From Actinomadura coerulea (lineage in GTDB: Bacteria; Actinomycetota; Actinomycetes; Streptosporangiales; Streptosporangiaceae), in NCBI RefSeq assembly GCF_014208105.1, contig NZ_JACHMQ010000001.1:3596001-3660000 (forward strand): a stretch of 64,000 nt of DNA. Reading direction: 5' to 3'. The notes under the pieces were generated by a model, which had not been told where the DNA came from, did not search any database, and worked only from the letters and a program-made list of their open reading frames with translations. Each line of letters begins with the position of its first letter. Position 1 is the stretch's first letter. Shown one piece after another: positions 25,756 through 34,305 of the stretch. The position numbers and the translations under genes were made by a program.

Positions 25756-25985
25756 CCCGCACTTCCGGCATTTCTCTCCTCCTTCGGGCCTGGCGGCCCT
25801 CCATCGTCGAGAAACGCGGGCGATCGCTGGCATCGCTCCGTCTCGCCTTGCGGCTCGCTGCGCGATCAGGTTCTTGCTTCGCTCGAACCTGCCTTGGGAC
25901 GCGATCGCAACCATGGGGTCGTCGCCTGGTTGCGCTGCTGGCTGAGGTAGGCGCGCTGGTAGGGAGCCAGGCGGGAGATAGGGCT
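25756..25985. repeat. Gene-free stretch with palindromes between convergent genes
   Basis: 230 bases with no credible gene. It holds GCGATCGC at 25820-25827 and again at 25899-25906, and CAGGTTC (25865-25871) pairing with GAACCTG (25883-25889) across an 11-base loop. Probably termination/structural DNA between ceoC and the DUF3159 gene; a degraded dispersed repeat is possible. Confidence 0.5.
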
Positions 25986-26681
25986 CTACGCAGGTTTTTC
26001 GCTCTTGGCCGGGCCCCCGGGGGTTATCGGGGTTCGGCCGCGGGCGAGGAGCCAGGCCATGGCGGCCAGCGCGGCGACCTGGAGCGGCCAGCCCATCGCG
26101 ATCTTGGCGGTGCCGAGCAGGCCGCTCTGGTCGCCGTCCGCGAGGTAGATCGGGTACTGGACGGCGACGCGCACGACGCAGGGCAGCACGAGCAGCCAGG
26201 TGAGCCGGGAGCACAGCCGGACGATCCCGGGGTCGGCCCGCCAGGCGGTCGGGTCGCCGGTGACCGATCCGATGATGAAGCCGACGACCGGCCAGCGCAC
26301 CGCGATCGAGAAGATCATCGCGGCGCCGTAGCCGGCGTTCAGCAGGATGCCGGGCAGGAAGGCGTTCTCGGCCTTGCCCGAGCGCAGCGCGAAGAACGCG
26401 GCGATGGCGATGCCGAACAGGCTGTTCAGGACGAACTGCGGGCTGGAGCGCTGCGCGAGCCGGACGAGCAGGAGCAGCACCGCGGCGCCGACCCCGGCGC
26501 CGACGGCGAGCTTGACGTCCTTGGCGGCGACGTAGGTCCCGGTGAAGGCGATCGTCGGCACCGCCGCCTCGACCATGCCGCGCACGCCGCCGAGCGCCTT
26601 GTTGAGCTGGGCGCGCACGGCCGCCTCGACGGTGTCGTGCGCGGCGGTCTCCCGCGCGGTGCCCGTTTCCGTTTCGCTCAC
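25986..26681 (-). CDS. DUF3159 multi-pass membrane protein
   Basis: 231 residues with about six TM segments (two hydrophobic pairs at about 43-75, 85-105, 115-135, 165-185, 200-220). Conserved DUF3159 landmarks: FALRSGKAENAFLPGILLNA and RWPVVGFIIGSVTGD. No function is established for the family, which is restricted to actinobacteria. GTG start at 26681, 28 bases downstream of the OB-fold gene's stop, so they form an operon. Context next to Trk/KimA and, in other actinomycetes, dut suggests a conserved housekeeping block. Confidence 0.85.
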   Translation of the reverse strand: MSETETGTARETAAHDTVEAAVRAQLNKALGGVRGMVEAAVPTIAFTGTYVAAKDVKLAVGAGVGAAVLLLLVRLAQRSSPQFVLNSLFGIAIAAFFALRSGKAENAFLPGILLNAGYGAAMIFSIAVRWPVVGFIIGSVTGDPTAWRADPGIVRLCSRLTWLLVLPCVVRVAVQYPIYLADGDQSGLLGTAKIAMGWPLQVAALAAMAWLLARGRTPITPGGPAKSEKPA

Positions 26682-26709
26682 GTCGCTCTCCCGGCGGCTC
26701 GCCGCGGCC

Positions 26710-27132
26710 TCACGCGCCGCCGCGCAGCTCGTATCGCGGATTGAACATGACCTTGCGCCCGTCCTGCTCGCTCACCAGTCCCTCGGCGCGCAGCCGGCGC
26801 CCCGGATCGATCCCGGCGATCTTGCGGCGGCCGAGCCAGACCAGGTTGATCACGTCGGTGCCGTCGTAGAGCTCGGCTTCCAGGGCGGGTGCGCCGCCCC
26901 GGGGACGGAGTGTCACGGTACGTAGCGTACCCGCCACGCAGTGCCGCTTGCGCGCGGCGCAGTCGGTGATCGGCGTCGCGCCCTCGTCGCCGGTGGTCTT
27001 CTGCAGTTCCTCGGCCTCGAGCTCGGCCTTGGTGGACGCCATGCGCCGCAGGAAGCGCCGCAGCCCGCCCTTGCCGCGCTCGCGCCCGCGGGGCCCCGCC
27101 CCGGGCGAAGTGCTGGCCGAAACCTCGTCCAT
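26710..27132 (-). CDS. OB-fold nucleic-acid-binding domain protein
   Basis: 140 residues. Residues about 58-138 resemble the OB-fold (tRNA_anti-like) domain found beside DUF3159 in actinomycetes: CVAGTLRTVTLRPRGG, ALEAELYDGTDVINLVWLGR, GIDPGRRLRAEGLVSEQDG, MFNPRYEL. The N-terminus is basic and disordered. Probably binds single-stranded nucleic acid; no enzyme activity expected. ATG 27132 precedes DEVSAST. First gene of a two-gene operon with DUF3159. Confidence 0.8.
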   Translation of the reverse strand: MDEVSASTSPGAGPRGRERGKGGLRRFLRRMASTKAELEAEELQKTTGDEGATPITDCAARKRHCVAGTLRTVTLRPRGGAPALEAELYDGTDVINLVWLGRRKIAGIDPGRRLRAEGLVSEQDGRKVMFNPRYELRGGA

Positions 27133-27205
27133 ACCTCGAAGCGTATGGCATCCCCGGACGAAGCGGACCCCTTGCCCCGCCGCCGGATCTACCCCGTCCC
27201 GATGT

Positions 27206-27249
27206 GGAATGAAGCATTCCGTTCTGCTATTATCGGAACAGAGCATTCC
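27206..27249 (+). promoter_or_regulatory. Two GGAAnnn-GCATTCC operators at the second efflux-pump promoter
   Basis: GGAATGAAGCATTCC (27206-27220) is a palindrome with 6-base arms, and GGAACAGAGCATTCC (27235-27249) is a degraded copy 29 bases on. They flank a TATTAT -10-like hexamer (27228-27233). Likely operator pair for a TetR- or MarR-type repressor; no regulator gene lies next to it. Confidence 0.55.
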
Positions 27250-27272
27250 GCTCCGCGATGGAAGGACGGACC

Positions 27273-28751
27273 ATGACCGCCACCCTCGAAACCCCGGCCC
27301 CCGCGGCCGGGACGGCGCGCCCCGGCGACGGCGCGGCACCGGCCCCGCGCCGCTGGCTCGGCCTGTCGGCGATCCTGGCCGCCACGCTGCTGAACCTGCT
27401 CGACTCCACGGTGGTGAACGTGGCCGCGCCCGCGATCCGCGCGGACCTCGGCGGCTCTTTCTCCGCGCTCCAGTGGACGGCCGCCGGCTACACGCTCGCC
27501 CTCGCGGTGGCGCTGCTGACCGGCGGTCGGCTCGGCGACATGTTCGGACGGCGGCCCGTGCTGCTGGTGGGCGCGGCCGCGTTCACGGTGATGTCGGTGG
27601 CGTGCGCGTTCGCCTGGTCGCCGGAGAGCCTGATCGCCGCCCGGGTCGCGCAGGGCCTGTGCGCCGCGGTGATGATCCCGCAGGGCTTCGGGCTGATCCG
27701 CGACCTGTTCGGCTCGGACACCGGCACGGCGTTCGCCCTGTTCGGGCCGGTGATCGGGCTGGCCACGATCCTCGGCCCGGTGGTGGCGGGCCTGCTGGTC
27801 GACGCCGACCTGTTCGGCACCGGCTGGCGCGCGATCTTCCTGGTGAACGTGCCGGTCGGCGTCTACGCGCTGGTCGCGGGCGTCCGGGCGCTGCCCGCGC
27901 CGGCGTCCGCCGACCGCTCGGGCGGTCTGGACGTCACCGGGATGCTGCTCGGCGGCCTCGGCATGAGCATGCTGGTCCACCCGCTCGTCCAGGGCCGCGA
28001 GCTGGGCTGGCCCGCCTGGTCGCTGGCGCTGCTCGCCGGCTCGGTCCCCGTCCTCGCCCTGTTCGCCCTGCACCAGCTGCGCCGCACCCGCCGGGGGCGG
28101 GTCCCCCTGCTCAAGCTGAGCGTGTTCGCCAACCGCGCCTACGGCTCCGGTGTCCTGTTCGTCGTCGTCTTCTTCGGCGCGATCGCCGGGTTCTCCCTCG
28201 CGACCGGCCTGTTCCTCCAGCTGGGCCTCGGATACACGCCGCTGGCCGCGAGCCTGGCGATGTCGTCCTGGGCGGTCGGCGCGTTCGCCGGGTCGGCGTT
28301 CAGCGGCATGACGATGGCCAGGCTGGGCCGCAGGATCCTGCACCTCGGCCTGGTGCTCATGGTCGCCGGGCTGGCCGCCCTCTACGCGGTGTTCGAGGCC
28401 GCCGGGACGGGCGTCGGCGGCTGGCACCTGGCGGCGCCGCTGCTGCTGTTCGGCGCCGGCATGGGCATGATCTTCGTCCCGCTGTTCGACGTGATCGTGG
28501 CGGGCATCGCCGACCACGAGGTGGGGTCCGGTTCGGCCGCTCTGGAATCGGTCCAGCAGCTCGGCGCGTCGCTCGGGGTCGCGGTCCTCGGCACGGTCTT
28601 CTTCGGGGCGATCGGCGCCCCGGCGGCCGGACGGTTCGCCGCTCCGGCAGCGCTGGAGGCCGCGAAGCAGGTCACCGCCCTGACCGCCGGGCTCACCGCC
28701 GCCGCGTTCCTGGTCGCCTTCCTCCTCCCCCGCCGCGCCCGCGCGCACTGA
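27273..28751 (+). CDS. DHA2-type MFS efflux transporter (14-TM)
   Basis: 492 residues; DHA2 family with LNLLDSTVVNVAAPAIRADL in TM1, GGRLGDMFGRRPVLLVGA (motif A), MIPQGFGLIRDLF and the DADLFGTGWR loop shared with the pump at 13921. It lacks the long cysteine-containing last loop of that paralogue. ATG 27273 follows GGAAGGACGG; ATG 27258 is less likely. Drug or metabolite export is inferred. It is divergent from the OB-fold gene, and its promoter carries its own palindromes. Confidence 0.88.
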   Translation: MTATLETPAPAAGTARPGDGAAPAPRRWLGLSAILAATLLNLLDSTVVNVAAPAIRADLGGSFSALQWTAAGYTLALAVALLTGGRLGDMFGRRPVLLVGAAAFTVMSVACAFAWSPESLIAARVAQGLCAAVMIPQGFGLIRDLFGSDTGTAFALFGPVIGLATILGPVVAGLLVDADLFGTGWRAIFLVNVPVGVYALVAGVRALPAPASADRSGGLDVTGMLLGGLGMSMLVHPLVQGRELGWPAWSLALLAGSVPVLALFALHQLRRTRRGRVPLLKLSVFANRAYGSGVLFVVVFFGAIAGFSLATGLFLQLGLGYTPLAASLAMSSWAVGAFAGSAFSGMTMARLGRRILHLGLVLMVAGLAALYAVFEAAGTGVGGWHLAAPLLLFGAGMGMIFVPLFDVIVAGIADHEVGSGSAALESVQQLGASLGVAVLGTVFFGAIGAPAAGRFAAPAALEAAKQVTALTAGLTAAAFLVAFLLPRRARAH

Positions 28752-28759
28752 CCCCTCCC

Positions 28760-28798
28760 CGCCGAACCCGCCGTCCGCGAAGGGCGGCGGGTTCGGCG
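28760..28798. terminator. Bidirectional hairpin terminator
   Basis: CGCCGAACCCGCCG (28760-28773) pairs perfectly with 28785-28798 across an 11-base loop, between the DHA2 pump and the convergent membrane-protein gene. Confidence 0.8.
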
Positions 28799-28813
28799 TT
28801 GGCGGGGCAGGGC

Positions 28814-29638
28814 TCAGGCCGCGGCGAAGCGGATCGCGGAGACCGCGATGACCAGGGCCGCCACCGCCCAGTAGGCGCCGGAGGCGAGGGCGACGGCCCG
28901 GACGCGGCGCGCCTCGGGCAGGGCGGTGAACGTGAGCAGCCAGGCCAGCAGCGGCAGGACGAGGATCGCGTGCATGGTCACGAAGTGCGCGGGCTTCAGC
29001 GCGGCGACGACGTGGTAGGCGGCCCGCTGGTCGCCGGACCGCACCGTCGCGACGCCGCGGGCGATCATCGCCGCGCCGGAGGCCAGCGCGAGCATCAGCG
29101 CGGCGAAGCCGGACCGGACGGCCAGCCGCATGCTCGGCGCGGCGTCCTCGTCGCGGCGGAAGGCGGCGACCGCGAGCACGGCCAGCGTGACGACCAGGAC
29201 GCCGCCGCCGGCCGCGAGCATCCGGGTGACGACCGTGTCGAACGCGGTCTCCTCGTTGAAGTGGGACGGCACCCTGCGCCAGGCCTGAAGGGTGATGAGG
29301 GAGACCTCCGCGACGCAGTCGGCGGCGAACACGCCGAGGATCGCGTTCCGCGCGCGGTCGCCCAGCCGGACGAACGCGCCGACCCACGCGATGGTGACGA
29401 GCGTCAGGCCGAACGAGAGCCCGAAGGTGACGGGCTTCCGCCACGACACCGGTCCCGTCCAGGGGCCGCCGTCCACGGCGAACACGACCAGGTGCAGCAG
29501 CCCCGAGGCGATGAGCGCCGCCCCGGCGGCGTAGGCGGCGCGCTCGACCCGGCGGCCCGCCGTCCAGAACGCCCCCAGGCCCCGGACGGCGGCCGCCACC
29601 GGAAACCCGCCGCCCGAAGCCCGCACCGATCCCGCCAT
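28814..29638 (-). CDS. Unrecognised 7-TM membrane protein
   Basis: 274 residues with about seven hydrophobic spans. Visible landmarks are GPVSWRKPVTFGLSFGLTLV, FNEETAFDTVVTRMLAAGGG and LKPAHFVTMHAILVLPLLAW. His and Glu lie near membrane boundaries, but I cannot place it in a characterised family. ATG 29638 preferred (MAGSVRASGG). Just upstream is an inverted repeat likely to be an operator. Standing alone between the pump and the ABC exporter. Confidence 0.65.
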   Translation of the reverse strand: MAGSVRASGGGFPVAAAVRGLGAFWTAGRRVERAAYAAGAALIASGLLHLVVFAVDGGPWTGPVSWRKPVTFGLSFGLTLVTIAWVGAFVRLGDRARNAILGVFAADCVAEVSLITLQAWRRVPSHFNEETAFDTVVTRMLAAGGGVLVVTLAVLAVAAFRRDEDAAPSMRLAVRSGFAALMLALASGAAMIARGVATVRSGDQRAAYHVVAALKPAHFVTMHAILVLPLLAWLLTFTALPEARRVRAVALASGAYWAVAALVIAVSAIRFAAA

Positions 29639-29655
29639 GCCCGCCTCCGAAATGA

Positions 29656-29682
29656 GTGAGTGCTCACCCAGTATGGGCGAGC
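29656..29682 (-). promoter_or_regulatory. Putative TetR-type operator upstream of the 7-TM gene
   Basis: GTGAGTGCTCAC (29656-29667) has 5-base complementary arms around TG; an adjacent GGGCGAGCACCC repeats the core GAGCAC at 29675-29686. GTGAGTGCTCAC-like sites are common operators of TetR regulators in actinomycetes. Located 18 bases before the start codon. Confidence 0.45.
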
Positions 29683-29707
29683 ACCCACGCGAAGACAAGC
29701 CGGGCGG

Positions 29708-31063
29708 TCAGCGAAGGGCCGCCTCCACGGCGGGGACGCGGATCGCGCGGCGGGTGGCGGCCCAGGTCGTGGCGCCGGTCAGGGCGGCGGCGAGCGCGAC
29801 GACCGCGAGGTAGGTCCACGCGTTCCCGGCCGGGACGGCGGAGTCGCGGCGGGCCAGGCCGAAGGGGACGATCGTGAAGACGGAGGCGACGGTTCCGCAG
29901 ACCACGCCGGTCACCGTCAGCACAGCCGACTCCAGCGCCACCGCGGCGAGCACCTGGCTCGGGGTCGCGCCGGCGAGCCGTGTCTGGCCGAACTCGCGGC
30001 GCCGGTGCGCGGTCGCCGCCACCAGCGTGTTGACCAGCATGATCGCCGTGAACAGCACCACCATGCCGATGACGACGAAGTTGAGCGTCTCGATGCTCTT
30101 CTGCTCAGCCGTCTTGGCCAGCCCGGCGGCCTCCATCGCCGCGTTCTCGGTGGCCTGGAGGTAGAGCGTCCCGACGGCGGTGCCGACGAACAGGATGACC
30201 GGGGTGACCGCGGACGCCAGCGCGCCCGTCCGGCGCCGCATGGTGGCGGCCGCCAGCTCGCCGGCCGCGCCGAACGCGCGCAGCGGCCCGGCCAGCAGGG
30301 CCGTCGCCCGTCGCATGATCGCCGGAGCCAGCAGCGCCAGCCCGATCGCGGCGAGGATGTCGGCCTGCCCGGACGTCGCCATCACGTCGCTGCCCTTGCC
30401 GTCCATCAGCGTGACCGTGATGACCGCCTCGTCCAGTGCCAGCAGCAGGAACAGGACCGCGAAGACGATGCGCTTCCTGCTCAGCCTCCCGGTGTCCACC
30501 GCCGCGGACCGCATCGAGTCGGCGACCCCGGCGCGGGTGGCGCGCCGGGCGGTGATCAGCGCGGCGGCGGTCGCGGAGACCGTCGTGATGCCGATCCCCA
30601 TCGACAGCGCGACCGGGCCGAAGCTGTGGCCGATCTCCGCGGGCACCTGGCCCGTGTCGTGCAGCAGGCCGAGCACGCCCCGGCCGGCCAGCATCCCGGG
30701 GACGATCGCGAGCAGCGCCGCGGCCACCGCCAGCCCGGCCGCCTCGCCGACGATCATCCGGGCGAGCTGCGCCGGGGTCGCGCCGACGCTCTTGAGCAGC
30801 GCGATCTCCGAGGCCCGCTGCCGCACCGAGAGGGTCAGCGTGGAGGTCACCGCGAACACCACGAGCAGCAGCCCCCAGCCGCCGACGACGTTCGCCATGA
30901 TGACCAGCGTGCTCTGGGCCTCCCCGGTCGCGCCGCCCGACGCGGCGGTGTCCAGCATCGAGGCGAACGCCATGATGATCGTCGAGCCGAGGAACAGGGC
31001 GAGGAAGCTCGCCGTGAACGCGCCCGCGCGCCTGCGCAGGGAACCGATCGCCAATGCGAACAT
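29708..31063 (-). CDS. FtsX-like ABC transporter permease
   Basis: 451 residues with two FtsX-type units: an N-terminal TM, then SVRQRASEIALLKSVGATPA (FtsX coupling segment, about 80-99), and again AHRRREFGQTRLAGATPSQV near residue 350. About eight TM helices. It lacks the large MacB-like periplasmic domain. With the adjacent ATPase it would make an exporter or a mechanotransmission complex, often linked to antimicrobial peptide resistance. Its ATG lies one base after the ATPase stop. Confidence 0.85.
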   Translation of the reverse strand: MFALAIGSLRRRAGAFTASFLALFLGSTIIMAFASMLDTAASGGATGEAQSTLVIMANVVGGWGLLLVVFAVTSTLTLSVRQRASEIALLKSVGATPAQLARMIVGEAAGLAVAAALLAIVPGMLAGRGVLGLLHDTGQVPAEIGHSFGPVALSMGIGITTVSATAAALITARRATRAGVADSMRSAAVDTGRLSRKRIVFAVLFLLLALDEAVITVTLMDGKGSDVMATSGQADILAAIGLALLAPAIMRRATALLAGPLRAFGAAGELAAATMRRRTGALASAVTPVILFVGTAVGTLYLQATENAAMEAAGLAKTAEQKSIETLNFVVIGMVVLFTAIMLVNTLVAATAHRRREFGQTRLAGATPSQVLAAVALESAVLTVTGVVCGTVASVFTIVPFGLARRDSAVPAGNAWTYLAVVALAAALTGATTWAATRRAIRVPAVEAALR

Positions 31064-31064
31064 G

Positions 31065-31862
31065 TCACGCCCCCGCCGTCATGCGCTGGCGCTCGACCTC
31101 GTCGGCCAGGTGCGTCATCCGCTCAGCGACGGACTCGGCGGTCGGCGCGGGCTGGTGGCCGACGATCCGCCCGTCGGCCAGGTACAGCACGGCGTCGGCG
31201 AAGGACGCGGCGACGGGGTCGTGGGTCACCATCACCACCGTCTGCCCGAACGCGGCCACCGACTCGCGCAGCAGGCCGAGCACGTCGCGGGCGCTGCGGG
31301 TGTCGAGCGCGCCGGTCGGCTCGTCCGCGAACAGCACCCGCGGCCGGGTGAGCAGCGCCCGCGCGATCGCCACCCGCTGCTGCTGCCCGCCGGACAGCTC
31401 CGCGGGCAGGTGCCCGAGCCGCTCGCCGAGGCCCACCCGCCCGAGGACGGCCCGCGCCCGGTCCTTGTCCACCTTGCGGCCGGCGAGCTTCAGGGGGAGC
31501 ACCGTGTTCTGCATGACCGACAGCGTCGGCAGCAGGTTGAACTGCTGGAAGACGAAGCCGATCCGCTCCCGCCGGAACTTCGTCAGCTCCGCCTCCCCGT
31601 CGCCCGTCAGCTCCGCGCCGTCGACGAAGACGCGGCCCCCGGTGGGACGGTCCAGGCCCGCGGCGCACTGGAGCAGCGTGCTCTTGCCGGACCCGGAGGG
31701 GCCCATGACCGCGGTGAACGACCCGGTCGGCAGCGACAGCGACACACCGTCCAGCGCGACGACCCGGTTGCCCTCGGGGCCGTACACCCGGCGCACGTCC
31801 TCCAGCCGGAGCGCCTCACCCGGCGTCCGCTGCCCCGGTTCCGGTCCCCTGCGTCCGAACAT
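31065..31862 (-). CDS. ABC transporter ATP-binding protein (MacB/LolD type)
   Basis: 265 residues. Walker A GPSGSGKST, Q-loop FVFQQFNLLPTLSV, signature LSGGQQQRVAIARALL, Walker B VLFADEPTGALD, H-loop MVTHDP: all intact. FxxQxFNLLP and DEPTGALD are typical of the MacB/LolD subgroup that pairs with FtsX-like permeases. ATG 31862 starts MFGRRGPEPG. Operon with the downstream permease. A short stem GGGGT...ACCCC lies in the upstream region (31966-31978). No two-component gene is adjacent. Confidence 0.9.
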   Translation of the reverse strand: MFGRRGPEPGQRTPGEALRLEDVRRVYGPEGNRVVALDGVSLSLPTGSFTAVMGPSGSGKSTLLQCAAGLDRPTGGRVFVDGAELTGDGEAELTKFRRERIGFVFQQFNLLPTLSVMQNTVLPLKLAGRKVDKDRARAVLGRVGLGERLGHLPAELSGGQQQRVAIARALLTRPRVLFADEPTGALDTRSARDVLGLLRESVAAFGQTVVMVTHDPVAASFADAVLYLADGRIVGHQPAPTAESVAERMTHLADEVERQRMTAGA

Positions 31863-32092
31863 CGTCCTCACCTCCGCCCGGCGCCCCCTCGCGGGGCGCC
31901 TCCGGGACACGAAGCTACGGAAGCGCGGGCCCGCCGAGGATGGGTCCAGCACTCCGATCGGGGTAGGCAAAACCCCACCATCGCCCGGCCCCGGTGCCGC
32001 CCGCGGCGTGCCGGGACGGCTAGAGTCGCCCGTGGTGCGCCGGGAAGTCTGGTCGGCAGGTCCCGTCATCCGCATGCCGTCCGGGAGGTTCC

Positions 32093-33373
32093 GTGCAGGC
32101 CACCGCCGCGGTCGTCATCTTCGTCTGCGCGTACGTGCTGATCGCGTCGGAGAAGGTGCCCCGGACGGCGGTGGCGCTCGGCGGCGCGGGCCTGATGCTC
32201 CTGCTGCACGTCACCGACGCCGAGGCCGCGTTCTTCTCCTCCGAGTCCGGGATCGACTGGAACGTCGTCTTCCTGCTGCTCGGCATGATGGTCATCGTCT
32301 CGGTGCTGCGCCGGACGGGCCTGTTCGAGTACGTGGCGATCTGGGCCGCGAAACGCGCGCGGGGGCGCCCCTACCGGCTCATGGTGATGCTGGTCGTGCT
32401 CACGGCGGCGGCGTCCGCGCTGCTGGACAACGTCACCACCGTCCTGCTGATCGCGCCCGTCACGTTCCTCGTCTGCGAGCGGCTCGCCCTCGCGCCCGAG
32501 CCGTACCTCATCGCCGAGGTCATGGCGTCCAACATCGGCGGGACCGCGACCCTCGTCGGCGACCCGCCCAACATCATCATCGCCAGCCGGGGCGGGCTGT
32601 CGTTCAACGACTTCCTGGTCCACCTGGCCCCGCTGGTCGTGGTGCTGGTCATCGTGTTCTGCGCGCTGTGCCGGTGGCTGTTCCGCTCGGCGTTCCGCTA
32701 CGACCCGGAGCTGGCCGCCGAGGTCATGGAGCTGAAGGAGCGGGAGGCCATCACCGACCGGCGCCTGCTCGCGCAGGGGCTCGCCGTCCTCGCCGTCGTG
32801 ATCGCGGCGTTCGTGCTGCACCCCGTCCTGCACTACGAGCCGTCCGTGGTGGCGCTGCTCGGCGCCGGGCTGCTCGTCGCCGCGACCAGGGTGACCACCG
32901 AGGAGGCCCTCAGCGAGGTCGAGTGGCCCACGCTGGTGTTCTTCGCCGGCCTGTTCGTCATGGTCGGGGGGCTCGTCGAGACCGGCGTCATCGGCGAGAT
33001 CTCCAGGGCCGCGGCGGACGCCACCGACGGCCGCATCGGCGTGGCCGCGATGCTGCTGCTGTGGGCGTCCGCCGGGCTGTCGGCGATCGTGGACAACATC
33101 CCCTACGTGGCGACGATGAGCCCGATCGTCTCCGACCTCGTCCAGCAGCACCCCGGCACGGACGGGCACGTGCTGTGGTGGGCCCTCGCCCTCGGCGCCG
33201 ACCTCGGCGGGAACGCCACCGCCGTCGGGGCCAGCGCCAACGTGGTCGTCCTCGGCATCGCCGCCCGCAACGGCACGCCCATCAGCTTCTGGCGCTTCAC
33301 CCGGTACGGCATCGTCGTCACCCTCGTGACGGTCGCCCTGGCGACCCCGTACCTGTGGCTCCGCTACCTGTGA
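32093..33373 (+). CDS. ArsB/NhaD-type (IT superfamily) permease
   Basis: 426 residues, about 11 TM helices. The two inverted-repeat signatures of the ion-transporter superfamily are clear: [20 protein letters not shown] (about 143-162) and [19 protein letters not shown] (about 367-385). This group includes ArsB, NhaD and the P protein. Substrate could be Na+/H+ exchange, arsenite or an organic anion; there is no ars gene nearby, so arsenic is not assumed. GTG 32093 follows GGGAGG. The PIG-L gene follows 31 bases later. Confidence 0.85.
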   Translation: MQATAAVVIFVCAYVLIASEKVPRTAVALGGAGLMLLLHVTDAEAAFFSSESGIDWNVVFLLLGMMVIVSVLRRTGLFEYVAIWAAKRARGRPYRLMVMLVVLTAAASALLDNVTTVLLIAPVTFLVCERLALAPEPYLIAEVMASNIGGTATLVGDPPNIIIASRGGLSFNDFLVHLAPLVVVLVIVFCALCRWLFRSAFRYDPELAAEVMELKEREAITDRRLLAQGLAVLAVVIAAFVLHPVLHYEPSVVALLGAGLLVAATRVTTEEALSEVEWPTLVFFAGLFVMVGGLVETGVIGEISRAAADATDGRIGVAAMLLLWASAGLSAIVDNIPYVATMSPIVSDLVQQHPGTDGHVLWWALALGADLGGNATAVGASANVVVLGIAARNGTPISFWRFTRYGIVVTLVTVALATPYLWLRYL

Positions 33374-33404
33374 CGATCACCGCCCCGTCCGGGAGGATGG
33401 GGGG

Positions 33405-34106
33405 ATGGACGAGGTACCTGAGGACTGGGAACGCGCGCTCGCGATCGTGGCGCACCCCGACGACCTGGAGTACGGGACGTCGGCGGCGGTCGCCAAGTGG
33501 ACGGGCCAGGGCAAGACCGTGACGGAGGTGCTGGCCACACGCGGGGAGGCCGGGATCGACTCGATGGACCCCGGCGAGGTGCGGCGGATCCGCAGCGCCG
33601 AGCAGGTCGAGGCGGCGCGGATCGTCGGCGTCCGCGAGGTCGAGTTCCTCGACCTGCCCGACGGCACGCTGGAGTACGGGCTGCCGCTGCGGCGGACGCT
33701 CGCCGCGGCGATCCGGCGGCACCGGCCCGAGGTGGTGCTGTCCATCAACTTCCGCGAGACCTTCCCCGGCGGCGGCTTCAACATGGCCGACCACCGGGTG
33801 CTCGGCCTCGCGGTCGCGGACGCGGTCCGGGACGCGGCCAACCGGTGGGTGTTCCGCGACCTCGGCCTCGAACCGTGGCAGGGCGTCCGGTTCGCGCTGT
33901 TCGGCGGGTCGCCGCAGCCCACCCACTACGTGGACGTCACCGGCCACCTGCGGGCCGGCATCGACTCGCTGCTCGCGCACCGCGTGTACTTCGCCGGCCT
34001 CGGCGCCGGGTTCGACGCCGAGGCTTTCCTCACCGGCGTGGCCGAGGAGGGCGGGAGGCAGGCGGGCGTCGAGCACGCGATGACGTTCGAGATGATCGAG
34101 AGTTAG
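33405..34106 (+). CDS. PIG-L (LmbE-like) family zinc N-deacetylase
   Basis: 233 residues. Zinc motif AIVAHPDDLEYG (about 13-24) and the third ligand in MADHRVLGLAVADAV (His about 128). The family includes MshB and Mca of mycothiol metabolism and antibiotic-precursor deacetylases; residues here do not decide among them. ATG 33405 follows GGGAGG. Its stop codon overlaps the stop of the minus-strand bL37 gene by three bases (33104-34106 region: TAG at 34104-34106 over TTA at 34103-34105). Confidence 0.85.
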   Translation: MDEVPEDWERALAIVAHPDDLEYGTSAAVAKWTGQGKTVTEVLATRGEAGIDSMDPGEVRRIRSAEQVEAARIVGVREVEFLDLPDGTLEYGLPLRRTLAAAIRRHRPEVVLSINFRETFPGGGFNMADHRVLGLAVADAVRDAANRWVFRDLGLEPWQGVRFALFGGSPQPTHYVDVTGHLRAGIDSLLAHRVYFAGLGAGFDAEAFLTGVAEEGGRQAGVEHAMTFEMIES

Positions 34107-34183
34107 CGGCGGGCGTTGGGCCGCCTGCCCTTGTTGTGCTTGCTCCGCTTGCGGGCCCGGCGTTTGCGCGTCTTCTTGGACAT
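34103..34183 (-). CDS. Ribosomal protein bL37-like peptide (26 aa)
   Basis: A 26-codon gene too short for routine gene callers. Peptide begins MSKKTRKRRARKRSKHNKGR and ends RPNARR: almost all Lys/Arg with SKxNxGRRPNA. From memory it matches the mycobacterial large-subunit protein bL37 (24 residues, K/R-rich, ending GKRPN-). It would lie buried in 23S rRNA. It is convergent with the PIG-L gene, whose stop it overlaps, and shares a strong terminator with the DUF3710 gene side. ATG 34183; the sequence upstream has little room for a gene, so its promoter lies within 34184-34243. Confidence 0.75.
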   Translation of the reverse strand: MSKKTRKRRARKRSKHNKGRRPNARR

Positions 34184-34243
34184 GCCCCGATTGACGGCCC
34201 GCGGGCCGGTGCATGGCAAGCGATCGGCTTGGCGCAGACGCCG

Positions 34244-34292
34244 GGAACCCGCCCGGCCGCACGTCCGAAAAGCGTGCGGCCGGACGGGTTCC
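34244..34292. terminator. Long hairpin terminator after DUF3710
   Basis: GGAACCCG (34244-34251) pairs with 34285-34292 and CCGGCCGCACG (34253-34263) with 34273-34283, one C/A mismatch between them, loop TCCGAAAAG. A 19-bp stem located 14 bases past the DUF3710 stop. Confidence 0.85.
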
Positions 34293-34305
34293 GGTGCGCG
34301 TGCGG

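Noticed and set aside
27189..29444. Long minus-strand frame opposite the second efflux pump
   Set aside because: Composition is an Arg/Gly/Asp-rich shadow of the plus-strand gene with no family similarity.
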